Below are positions 1 through 12,000 of a stretch of 64,000 nucleotides of DNA, piece after piece. Made by a program: the position numbers and the translations under genes. Below the pieces are notes generated by a model. The model was given only the letters and a program-made list of their open reading frames with translations. It did no database searches and was not told where the DNA came from. The stretch covers positions 7,524,993 to 7,588,992 of the forward strand of contig NC_079898.1 in NCBI RefSeq assembly GCF_024868665.1, read 5' to 3'. The stretch is from Triplophysa rosa. Its lineage: Eukaryota; Chordata; Actinopteri; Cypriniformes; Nemacheilidae. Positions within the stretch are counted from its first letter, which is position 1. Each line of letters starts with the position of its first letter.

Positions 1-198
1 TCCTGAATGTCACTCACTCACTCACTCATGCAGGCATGCACTGCGGTCTCATGAGAAAACGCAGCTTTTTGATATAAAGTTTTTCTTGTTCCCGAATACA
101 AATATTTTTTTAAGTATTTGTTCGAAATAAGTATTTGTAAAAAACACGCTATTTGTGCCTTTCCGAATACTGTATTCGGGTTCGGCTCCACCCCTATG
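1..198. repeat. Fragment of a dispersed DNA repeat end
   Basis: Contains self-complementary GAATAC/GTATTC motifs and ends CGGGTTCGGCTCCACCCCTA. This resembles the terminus of a non-autonomous DNA transposon family common in fish genomes (from memory). The left end is cut by the window. Confidence 0.4.
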
Positions 199-262
199 AC
201 ATATATATATATATATTAATTCATATATATATTAAAACATATATATATATATATATATACAG
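199..262. repeat. AT-rich dinucleotide microsatellite
   Basis: Two (AT)n runs separated by short interruptions, directly before the LTR-like segment. Confidence 0.9.
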
Positions 263-264
263 TA

Positions 265-783
265 TGTCATGATTCTGCCACATCATGTCGTGTTTCTCTT
301 GGTCTAGTGGCGGGATTGTGACAGAACCTCTTGTTTTATGTGGAGAGAGGCATTCTGGCCCTGTTGGTTTGCCATACTGCCATACGGTCTCGTCTCTGTT
401 CCCGCCCTCTTGTTTCCTCGTTAGTGCTCGTTATGATTTCATGCCCTACACCTGTTCCCCTCTTGATTTAGTTCCCTATTTAATGCCCTTGTGTCTTCTG
501 TCTTGTGCTAGATTATTTTGCCTTGTCTGTACCTTGTCACCACCCCGGTCTGTATTTCTGTGTATCTAGTTTTGTTCATGGTAGTTTATGTCTTGTATTG
601 TATCTAGTCTTGTTGAGTTTAGTGTAGTTGTCTAGGCCCCTGTTTTCCCTTCTTGTTAATATCCTTGCTGTTTGATGTTTTACCCCCTTGTGGGTTTTTG
701 TTTCATGTTTTGTGTTTTATTATTAAACATTTATGTTAACCCCTTACCCGCTGTCTGTGCCTGGGTCCTCTGTCCTTGTTCCA
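265..783 (+). mobile_element. Solo LTR-like segment
   Basis: Starts TGTCATGATTCTGCC and ends near TTGTTCCA. It is T/C-rich, with an ATTAAA poly(A)-like signal near 722 followed by the CTGTCTGTGCCTGGGTCC motif I associate with 3' ends of fish LTR elements. No internal genes or clear target duplication are seen. The 94-codon ORF inside is not coding. Confidence 0.45.
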
Positions 784-2833
784 AAATGAGATAACTCCGT
801 TTTTAAAAATGTTCAAAAATCTTGTTTTTTTATTGTGCATTCCAATTAATATCAATCAAGTTTTGATTTAAGCCATAATAGCTAAAAAAAATACAGCTTA
901 CTAACAAAATAAAACACAATAAAAACATGATAACATAATAAAAAACATGATTTTTGAAAATATTAAATAATATATAAAATATTAGTTTAGTAAATAGATA
1001 GTGTTTTTAATCTGGATGTTCAAGTTTACCAGACTTTTATTTTGATGGGTCGTCGCAAAGAGTGGTTGACGATATCTTTTCTCTAACAGTAAAATGCTTA
1101 TGAAATAAACTCTCAGATCAGCTCTGGAGATGGAGTTCATGTGTTCATGTCCTCATACAGAGACGCAGACAAATGCACGAGCGTCACGCGCGTGTATAGT
1201 AATGCGTTAAACTGTGCAGCTCATTCACATTGACGCAAAACAAGCAGGTGACATATTTAAAGAGCCGGATAGCGTCTCCGCTATTCCTTCCGTTTCCACT
1301 TCGAGGAAATCACGGGGCTCTAAATATGGACTCAGTGCAGCAGGAAAACAAGTTTTAAGCGTGAAAACAACTAAAATAGCAGTGCACCATTGATTTACAT
1401 CACACACAAACAAGCAGCGCGCTAAACACACCTCACACAAACAAGCGGCTCTGTCTAAAACGCGTGCAAAACTGTATCGCTCGCGTGCTACACTGGTAAA
1501 TTTATTCTTAGCACAGATACATTTTTTGGACATATATGTCGCACTGTACAGCCTTGCCTGTTATTACAAAATGTTTCACTGTTTAATCACCCGCATGTTA
1601 TTCTGATAAAGGGTTGTTATTTAAAACACAGAATGTGGATGAAAAAGAATTGGGTGTTTATGAAATATTTGTTTTTAATCCATACAAAGCAGCATACAGC
1701 TCTATAAGGTTATATTATACTAAAAGTGTAATGACTATTTTTTTAGGAATGATTTTTAAGAAAGGCTATTACCAGTTTTACTACAAATATCATGGTTTAA
1801 CTATGTTGACTCTGGTAATACCTTAGTAAATTTGTGATTTTACTACCAATAAAACCAAAAAGCTGTTTTTTTTCATAAGGGTGGAATAAGTAAAGCAGAT
1901 TTTTCCTTTTCGGTGAACTGTTCCTTTAAATACCCACTGAAAGACATGTTTTATAGAAGAGCTTTGAACTTTTGTACAATGCTTATCTTCAAGCAAAAAG
2001 GTTTTTAGCCACATCCAGATAAGGTATTAAAGCACCTTGTTTCTGAAATCAAACGAATGTTTCAGGGAATTGTTCTGCAATAAAGTGCTCCACATAAGCA
2101 TTGATATCTGTCAATTTCCGCCGTCTCTAAACAAAGTTCTTACCTTTATCTTTGCATTTGCGTGAGATACGAGCTCTTTTTCGGTGCCGTGTGGTGATTG
2201 GCATGTTTTTCGCTTAACTTGTGTTTTCCCGTCGGGATGAAGTGTGTATGCCAGCTTGATTACTTGAATTTGTGAGGGCACTTAGAGAGCAAAGTTTGGC
2301 CTTTTTTATTCTCAGGATTGAGTCGGAAATGAAACACAACAGGATGAAAGATCCTCTCATAATGTGCTTTTGAGACTGCAACAACACAGAATTACGATTC
2401 ACGTCACATGAATGCGATGACTCACACAAATAATTTTCCGTGAACACTTTTTGCTCTGGCTTGCGGTAATATTAGACATAGCAGATGAGGCTGCTCCCAA
2501 ACTTCTGTAAATCCTTTTCATTCGCATCTGTGGGTGTTTGCAGGGAAATATTTTTTCAGGCATTATGGATTGTTAGTTTTGGTGTCTGTAAGTTGTACAG
2601 CTCATATGTGTGTAGATGTAAATAAATGAACAAACAGTACCCAAACAACATTTATATTTAAAATTCCCAATGTAGATATTAAAAAAACATTCAGGTTAAT
2701 AAAATATGTCACACTGGGATTTTTGGAAGTATCATTTTGACTGTTTTTAGCATACATTAAGTATCGTCTTGTGCACTGCCTTATTTAATTTAAGTTTGTT
2801 TTCTGATACATTTTCTATTTTCTTCTGTGGCAG

Positions 2834-3053
2834 GGTTGTGATCTCCCTGAGCAGAGCACAGTTCATGTGGTTCTGCCTCCATCCAGTTCAGTCCGGCGCT
2901 CTGAGGTGGTCTTACAGCGCCGGCTGGGCGGCGGGGTGGGCAGCTTGACCCGACTGGACCTCAGCAGCTCTCGTCTGACCACTGCATCCGACGGTCTGGC
3001 TGTCATTCTGGAGACAGATGCCTCCGGTCAGAGGAACCCCGACGGGCACACAG
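2834..3053 (+). CDS. prkn: Parkin exon 3: end of Ubl, linker and ACT element
   Basis: The acceptor is ...TGGCAG and the exon opens [13 protein letters not shown], matching the last beta strand of the human Ubl (NCDLDQQSIVHIV). The linker follows. SLTRLDLSS matches the human activating element SLTRVDLSS, which binds RING0 after phosphorylation. [10 protein letters not shown] matches VGLAVILHTD. The exon ends one base into a codon before GTAGCT, and exon 4 supplies the other two bases (codon GAA). It is 220 nt against 241 in human; the difference falls in the poorly conserved linker. Confidence 0.95.
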
Positions 3054-6000
3054 GTAGCTTGTGTAGTTCTGTGTTTGGTTTTGTGCGTGTACGAATCTGT
3101 CTGGCTAAAATAGGTTTGCGGGTGATTTCCTGCATGGATTTTTATTCCCAGCAAAGGTTTTGTCACCAGGACTCAGGGCAAATGTGCAACTGAAAGTGAC
3201 AAGAATGCCCTAGATATTTTAAGGGATAGTTCACCTGTCATCATACCTGTATACTTTCATCATGTTGTCTCAAACTTTTTAGGATTTAATCATTCCCCAA
3301 CTGTCTCAAGTCATGATTAAAATATCTTTGGGTTCAGTCATGCTGCAAGATGATTGGTCACCACAATACAATATTTGGCATGGGCGTATTGCGCCCAATA
3401 TTTTGACATCTCTACTCCCAACAAACCACAGCTCTTTTGTGCGTACTCTATATCCTTCTATTCAATTAGCTCCTGTACTGCCGGAGCCTTTGTACGCTCT
3501 TTTCAGCAGTAATATGCAGGTTTCAAGGAGAACACTTGAATGTATTTGCATGCGCACAGGTTGGTAGGACGAATCCTGTCGTCTAACACAATGGCGCTGC
3601 TTTTACAAGCTGTCCTCTACCCGCCCTTCCTTTTCAACTTCACGCTGGCTGGCGGCCCACTCGGTTACTTAGTCCAATCACACCGGCTCTTTTATCCAAC
3701 CCTTCCCCTGTAAAAGCATTAGCATAATGGAGGAATCCTGCAGAAATCATAAATAACAAGGTGCCTGTCTTATAAAACCCACTCCGCTCGATTTATTGTC
3801 AGTTGTGTCAAGGTACCACGTACCTTCTCGATGCCCCATGCTTTTAGCTCTAATGAGAATGCTGCTCGCAGGTCTGTGTGTGTGTGTGTGTGTGTGCGCG
3901 TGTGTTTATGGGTGATTTAAACTGGGGTGGCACAGACGGATAGGACAAGTCATCTTTAAAGTAAATCATAAGACAGGAAGATGTCTGGATGTTCTTTTCA
4001 AGCTGATTGGTTGGTGAGTTCTTTGTCCGGCATTGTGGTGGCTTGTTGATGCACTGCCGCATCTTTATGCGTAATACTGCATCTTTTGCTCTATGTTAAA
4101 CCCATTTGCAATTTCTCAAAACATCAGGTGAATGAGAAGGGAGGGATCCCAACCAAAATCAACCCAAACTGCGTTTTTGGGGGCCTGATGTTCATGCTAA
4201 AATACAGTTTCCAAAATTGCTTGGTTTAGAAATGCATCTTGAAATGATGAGAATGTATTGAATATATCTAAAGTGAAAGTGTGTGACGTTTTTTTCCTAT
4301 TAATTCTTTCTGATAGAAAATCAGTTGGGAAAATGCAGTTGGAGTTTTAAGTTCTGGAACTCAACCCTTGTGCTTTTTTGCAAAGCATTTCTGCCCTAAA
4401 CTTATAGCAGAAAATCGGACCAGGCAGAAGACTCCCAGGATTGCTCAAAAAATCATTCGAAAGCATCAGAGAACCTTTTTTTTTTGCATAAATATAACTT
4501 ATATTACATCCAAAAATGACCTTTCTCTTTTAATGTTTGCTTTGTGTAATGTTTAATGTTTTTCTTACAGAATCCAGAGCCCATAGCAGTTTCTATGTCT
4601 TCTGTAAGACGGTCTGCAAGGCCATCCAGCCTGGAAAACTACGGGTTCGCTGCAGAGACTGTAAGCAAGGCACCCTCACACTCAGCCGGGTATGTACAGT
4701 ACATGTACATGAAGGGTCTGAACGCAGACTCTCATGCGCACGCTGCACACGCATGTAAAATAAATGCTGTAAAACAGTGAGTTATTTTCAACCCATAGTT
4801 GGGTCAAAAAGGGATGAACCCATCCGTTAACCCAAAAATGGTCATATTTGACCAAACCATGACTTGTAACAACCCAGCATTTTGGGCTGAAATAACCCAG
4901 AATCATTTATATCCTAGCAGTTGAGTTTGACCCGTTGATCCATGGGTTAAAAATAAATTACCCAGCATTTTTTTGATTGTTTGTTCTCACGATGTGGAAA
5001 CCGGTGAAATAAGTTGGAATAAATCACAGTTACACATAACTTGGGCCGATATTCTGTTTCCACACGGTGTTATCACCGGTAACATTACTTGCTCATTACT
5101 GCAGAAATAAAAATATAGAAATAAAATCAGTTCAGTTCAGTTTTCATCAAAAATAACAATGAACCTCAAACTAAGCATTTGTTTTAAAGTAAGAGAAAAA
5201 TTGGACGATCTTTCATTTATTTGTTTCAATACGGATGTACCATGACATCCATTTTGTTATTATGTTTTGTTATATTTTTTATATGAGTGGATTTGTAAAT
5301 TTGTGCTAGTTTATTGCATTTGTTTTGTTCAAAGAAAGGAAAAGATGTAAAGCTCTAATGTTATATATGAAAATATTTAGTGCTGTCAATCGATCATCTA
5401 ATCATTTTCTGTGATTAATCACGATCAATCGCACATAACAATAATATTTTAAAATATACTTTTACATTTTAATAATTTCACATTTAATCTTCAAATTGAT
5501 GTAGAAACAACATATTTATTTAACAGCGTCATTTTATGAATGAAAGAAAACATTTTGATATTAGTACTGTAACTGATGTCTCTATTAAATTGATTATTTT
5601 AACATTAATTATAACCATTCCATAATATAATTGAGAGCTATCATGAAATATACAGAAATTGAAGGAAGTTCTCAAACACTTTACAGTCTTTAATGCTAAA
5701 TTATCAATTAAATGCAGAAGAATTCTTGTTAAAGCTGCAAAATCACAGTGATTTCTTCTTTTCTTTTGTTCTTTGATTAACATTAGTGACAGGAGTCACA
5801 GCAGCACATTTAAGAACGTGGCCCCTTTAAGAGCTGTCTCAGTTCGCAGATCTGACCGTCACCGCACTCCCATTTTCACAACTCTTTGCATTCATTTAAG
5901 ATTTTATTTTACACTTTGAAGTCTTGCTTAAGAAAATGCTAGACAAAACGGGCTTTCTGACATAATCTTGTTTGGTTTTATCCATTCAAGCACGAAAGAG

Positions 6001-9000
6001 AACTTAACACGGATGCGCTGTCTGACAGAGATTCACCGACGCAGCCTTCAGCCCATGACTGTTTACACCAGACTGGACCTCGCGTTGCGTTTTGCCGCGT
6101 CCCACAGTTTAGAAGCAAAGCAAAACTGTTTAAAATCACGCTTAAGTGGTTTAAAAGCCTGTACACGAATAAGAGCGTGATTACTTAATGTAACGCTAGA
6201 CAAAGAATGTCAAAACAAACGGATGCTGCGTTAATTGCGTTAAATATTTTTCAAGCGTTAATTTTAAAAAATGAATCGCATGCGTTAACGCGTTAACGTT
6301 GACAGCCCTAAAAATAATTTTTTTACAATTTCAGAGATAAAATAAGACTAATGATAAAAAATCTGTTTGATGCGTTATAGTGGATTTAAAGGGTGTTTTT
6401 TTCTTTTTGCGAATTCATCTAAAATATTAACTTTAGCGTCTTTTGTGTCGTCTTTTTTCCTGTACTGATAATATTGTCCGCAACTCAAATGTTTTACGAT
6501 CTGTAAAGTTTAATTTGTGGTCTATTAAAAATAATGGTGTGTATGTTTTATAGTGCTATTATGCTAAGTATGCACACTTAGGTAAGGGTGACGGGTAAGA
6601 ACTTTGTTGCAACGGTGTTATAGAAATCCCTAACCTTAAGGAGACAAGAAAGAATTTAACATTTATGACTTAATAATAATAATACAATTGTTAATGTCTG
6701 TAGGTAGTATAAACCAGCGTCTGCCATGCACATACATAAGTATGCCAGTGCATTTGACTGGCAGTGCATGTGCTGAGAAAGACCCTGTTAGATTTCCCTC
6801 TATGACGAGTTAATACATATTCCGATCCCCTCTACATATTCCTAAACAATTTGAGACGAACATAAACCAAAAACATTTGCTCTGTTGCCCTGAGTTTTAT
6901 TACTTAACAAACTGTGACACTTTTTAGCCTGAAGTATGAATACAGAAAAGAACAAACCCACGTCTCGCTGCCCCCACACAGGCTGTCATAAGCCCCCCTC
7001 CCTTTTCCGCATGTGGCAAGTTTTATCTTTCCTTCCGTATGGACTTTCCGTCCCATCGCGTGGGCAGCATTCCCACCTCTCTGCATTCTGCTGCTGTTCG
7101 GAAAGGCTGACTGACACGCTGCTAAGCCGCACCTGCCTTTTCTTCTCGCTCGCGGTGGTCTTCTGCTCCGAGAAGCTGTTTGTCCACTGTCCCTGAGCCA
7201 GGACCGCCCCGTTTCCCTGCCAATCTCGTGATGCGTCTGGCTCTTAACATCCCGGGGCCTGGAACGGGTTCCAGCTCTTCTCATCTAACTCTCCGGAGAA
7301 CTTTCTCCTAATATGCTGAGGAGAGGAAGACAGTGAAGTTTGTGCTCTGGATTTCAGAGCACTTCATGTGGGCACCTTTAGGTCGAATACATTCATCTCT
7401 GTCAGGATTTTTTAGCTTAAACATACAAATTAGGGTTGAACAGATTTGCGTTGTACATGATTGAGGCGATTTTATGCCAAAATCTTCTAAACCTATGTTG
7501 AGTTGCCTGTAGGGAGAACTCTGTTTATCATTGCTAAATATCTCAATGTGCCTCAAGCTTTAATTAGTGTTTTTAATTATAATGTTTGACTTGCTCCAAT
7601 TGTAATAAAATCACGCCCAAAGTCAAGAGATGAAAATGTTTGAGACAACATTTCCGGCTTTATATTTGTCATACGATGTTACAGGAATAATGTTGTGTGT
7701 GTGTGTGTAGGGGGAATATTATAAATGTCATAATCCTCTCCTCACAAATATAACAGATGCTTATTTACCTCGCATACAGTCATATAAGATGCTGTTTGAA
7801 AGCATAAAAACGAAACTTTTCATGTCAGCCCGTCTAGGATTTGTGTCACAAAAGTCTAAAAATAGGACTAAAACATTGTTGTGACAACTATAAATATTAA
7901 AAGGCACATTTCTGTCAGACTTTTCTTTTTTGTTTTTATCATCTTTTTCCTCGTGAACGTTCTTTTCTGTCTGCAGCTCAGCACACAAACTGTTGCAGGT
8001 GCGGTTTGAGTCATGAATATTAATGATGTGTGATGTCCGCCAGCACTGATAGGCTGATGGCAGGTGTTTGTCCATAGTGAGATTAGCATTAACCGCTGAC
8101 ACGTTTGCTCAGCCCAGGGCCAAAGCAAACTGTTGGCAGAGGCGTCTGCTCGCTCTGAAAGTTGTTGCTTTATGAGGCCGGTGGCCACGTTTTATTCTTT
8201 CTCATTGTGGCCAAGCATAGCTAAACCATTTCAACATATTGATTATTTTCCAAAAGTTGATGAGATGATGGCATATTTGGTCATTTCAGTGTACGTTAAT
8301 TGAAAAGTGTCATTTCTTCTGGAACATTGTATACCTTAAGTGGCAGTTGTGGCCTAATGGTTAGAGAGTCAGACTTGTGACCAGAAGGTTGCCGGTTCGA
8401 TTCTCAGGGATGGCACCTTACCACTTGCTGCCCGGGCGTTGCGGTGATAGCTGCCCACTGCTCCAGGTGTATGTGTGTTCATGACTTGCAGTGCGTGTTT
8501 ACTGGATGGGTTAAATGCAGAGGTCACTGTAATATGTTCGTTGTAGGAGGGAAGAAAGGAGGCGGGGTCGGCGTGGCTGGGACGAATATTTATTCCACAA
8601 AAACGTAAAGTAAACAAACAAAAGTATAAAGTATGGCCTTCCTGGCACAAATGGCACAACTGGCACAATAAGAGGCTGTCAGCTTTCTCCGTAGGCATAC
8701 GCTCTCTGACGCTCGCTCTTGCTGGTTCGTCCTCAGCCGATCTCTCTCCGTGCTGCTTCTCAGCCGATCTCTCTCACAGTGTCGTCCTCTCGTGCTGCTT
8801 AAAAAGCGTCTCCTCACCAATAACTGGAATGAGACACAGGTGATCTTAATGTGTACTTGGCTTACTTAAGCACCGTTTTTCTCCCGTCTCCTCCCCTCTG
8901 TGCAGACTTCGCTAAACCACACCCCCCTCACCACGGGTATGGGTCACCATATCTGACAAATGGGTCACTTACTGTGCTTTCCTATAGAAGTGTGCATACA

Positions 9001-12000
9001 TCATTATACCATCACACTTACCACATGATGCATTTACAAAACTACTCCAAACTTGAAAAGCAGCAAGCCGAACAGCACAGCAAGAGAGTTATCACCAAAA
9101 TAACATGCAATACAAATGCAAATCATTATTACACATATGCATTATGATCGGCGTGCCGCGTGTATGTGCTCTCCAGCGGAATAATGGACCACATGACAGA
9201 CACTGCCTCCCAGTCTGATCATAAAACCAACACAGACTAACGTACACAATGCCAGTTTAAAAAGCGACACCTCATGAGAGCGCTCTCTACACTAGCAGAC
9301 TGTAAACAGATTCACCAGCGAATAAACTATGATTATAATAAATCTTAATATTAAACTGGTACAGTGAACTATAAATGTATGGAACTGACTGTAGTAAATT
9401 GACCATTTATCTGATAAAATGTCGCTGTTATGCATAGTAACAGCAAATATGCACAATATGTTAAATTTAAGACTGACTAACATCTCAAATAAAGTTAAGC
9501 TACATAAACAACTGTGCACATCAGCGACCAGAATGAATTGAGGTGCATGGCGGCCTAATAAATCATAAATAACTTACAATTTGTTGATCAATACAATTTG
9601 TTCTTTTGATTGAACAATGTTTATCAGCTTTTCCCTTTTTTTCCCGAGATTTGATAACAGAGTTCATCCACATGCTGTTTTGAATGACGTTTTCCCATTT
9701 CTTCTTTTGAAGTGTTATGGCGGTTGGCAAACCAACTTCTGGTGCTTCTTCCGCTTTATGAGACTGCTGGTGAACAACCCCCCAGATGGTGGAAAGTTAG
9801 CGAAAAACTAAGCGCGCCCGTTTAGGAAGATGATATGATTGGTCAGTTTTACTCACAGAGGGCCCTGAGGGTTCGCTACTACTGCCTAATGCCACACAAA
9901 GCCGACACAAATGTTTTCACAAAAAAACATGTGAATTACATGTGAACATAACAAAAATGTGAATTAGCTGTCATGCCAACAGCAAAGTTTAAAGTGGCTC
10001 TGTTTCTCATTTTATTTACACAGAGCTAAAGCAGCTAAAGCTACCTTTGATCCCACCACACACAATTTCTAACACAGTGTCTACACTAGTTGCCAGACAC
10101 GACGCAACCCGCGACATTTAATGAAAACAATCGTTTCTAATATAAAATACATTGAAGCTCGCTGTTTATCGCTGTCGTGGTTAATATGGACACAAACTCT
10201 AAAAAAAATATGTAAATAACTGTGACATCACGCCACTCGTGTAGACATGGTATAACCACTAAAATATACTAGCGCGCCCTAAATGGAAAGATGTACCCTA
10301 CAGTAGTATCCAAAAGTGATGTCTGGAATGGGTGTTTTTTGTCCCTTAGATTAGATTAAACCCTCAATATAGGAGAAATATGGTACAGAGGAGACAGAAC
10401 ACTAAACTTTTGAGGTATTTATGGGACGCGAAAAAACCTACAGCATAAAAAAAATGCATGGAAACAAAAAATGTACATGAAATAAAGCATATTGACTATA
10501 GTTTTATCTGCTATCATTAATATTTGTTGATGGTCTTGTGTCTTTATAAGCTTTGCTCATGTGTTGTGTTATTTTTTTGCCAAGCTTCCTTAAATTCTTC
10601 TCAGAGCTGAGTTTCAGTTTACACCCCAAATACAAAATGAAGATGACGTCAATTGTCCAAAGTTGGACATCACTTTTGGCCTGTATATTGTACATTTGTT
10701 ATGTAATATCTTTCTATATTTTTGTTAGAAAAATAACCAAATACTAAGCAATATCTTAATTTGACATTTTTTATTTATTGTTATTATTTTCATGTATTTA
10801 ATAAGTCATTTTGAGGCCCCCTTGGAAGTTTGTTGAGACCCTGGCCTCCTGCTTGAGACACATTTGTATTGTTTAATATGGCTTTTAAGTGGCATATTAT
10901 AATTATGGCTTTGATGTAAACATTTTACCCGACACTTGGAGTTTTGGCATAGATAACTGATCAGAAACATAAAAGATGCGTTTGGTTTCTTTCGATATGA
11001 AATCAAAATAACCTTATTTGCTTGAAAGACCAATTTTCTGCATTCTTAACACACAGTAAAGAAAATAAAATTCTTAAATAATTTTCTAAATTCTTAAATC
11101 ACATAAACTTTACCGTGTTAAATGTTACTGAAATCGCTACCAAAGACTTGAAATATTTGATGTTTGCGCTTCAGTCCTGTTGTTTCTGGATGTGTGCCAT
11201 GTTTGTTGTACGTTTCCTGTGGCGTTTTCATTGACTTAAAATGTCTTTAATGGGCCACGGGAACCACAAGTGAAGTCAACCAATCAGAAGCGTTGTATCG
11301 CTTCTGTGTGTATTTGATGGGTCTCTGCTGGGTACAGGAAGTCAAATCCTCACAGCTGGCTGGGAAACACAGCCATGTTTGTTAAACAATAATGTAATTA
11401 CGGCTTTGTGGGATCGCGATGTTCATTCTCCTCTGTTAAGAAAAAAGCATCCTGAGAGGGCGGGAAGGTATGACTGATGTGAACAATGCGGGAGGTGTGT
11501 TAGTGAATAATTCATAGACGTTTTCCTCATTAATCATTTAGGTTGTCGGCACGCGCGCGCATGCATGCGTTTGTTTTGAGCCGGCGCGCCGGGGGTCTGT
11601 GTGACCTTTCCTTGCTGTCTCTAAGCAGGTGTCTTCGTGTAATCTCCGGGCTCCTCCACCACGGCATGCCGGCCTCATCCATTGGCCCTCCCTTCCTCTC
11701 GCCCCCTCCTGCTCCCCCTGTGGGCGAGTAATGATTTTCTTAACCTTTTCTTTTGCTTATTAAGGGCCCTGTCAGAATGTTTAAATGCTTATGCTAATCA
11801 AGCGGCGGTTGGAGTCAGGCGGAGGGAAGACGTTGTCCCAAAACAATTATGGATGGAGAGAGTGTCTTAATCTGGCAAAGGACAAGAAAGTGTGTGCGAA
11901 GGGACGGAAGGTGGCAGGTTGAGAATGAGACCTGTGCAATGCCAGCTGTTTTCAAACTCATGCTGTTATTTTTTGTAAAATGCAGAAAGACGAATGACGT

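Larger units (their letters stand above)
1..2833 (+). other. prkn: Parkin intron 2, 3' part
   Basis: No Ubl-encoding exon was found here, so the window opens inside intron 2. It holds a DNA-repeat end (1-198), AT dinucleotides (199-262) and an LTR-like segment (265-783). From 784 to 2833 I see only AT-rich intronic sequence and no coding signal. Confidence 0.7.

Noticed and set aside
1..2833. Search for Parkin exon 2 (ubiquitin-like domain)
   Set aside because: No frame on the + strand encodes the Ubl beta-grasp motifs, so the exon must lie upstream of the window.
3218..3305. Full palindromic repeat near 3218
   Set aside because: Only the AAGGGATAGTTCACC start and scattered matches remain, too little for a confident boundary.
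6904..7284. A 126-codon minus-strand frame in intron 4
   Set aside because: No motif or family resemblance and no splice support.
8341..8410. tRNA gene suggested by A- and B-box-like motifs (also at 41384)
   Set aside because: They are heads of a tRNA-derived SINE: a long conserved body follows and no complete cloverleaf is evident.
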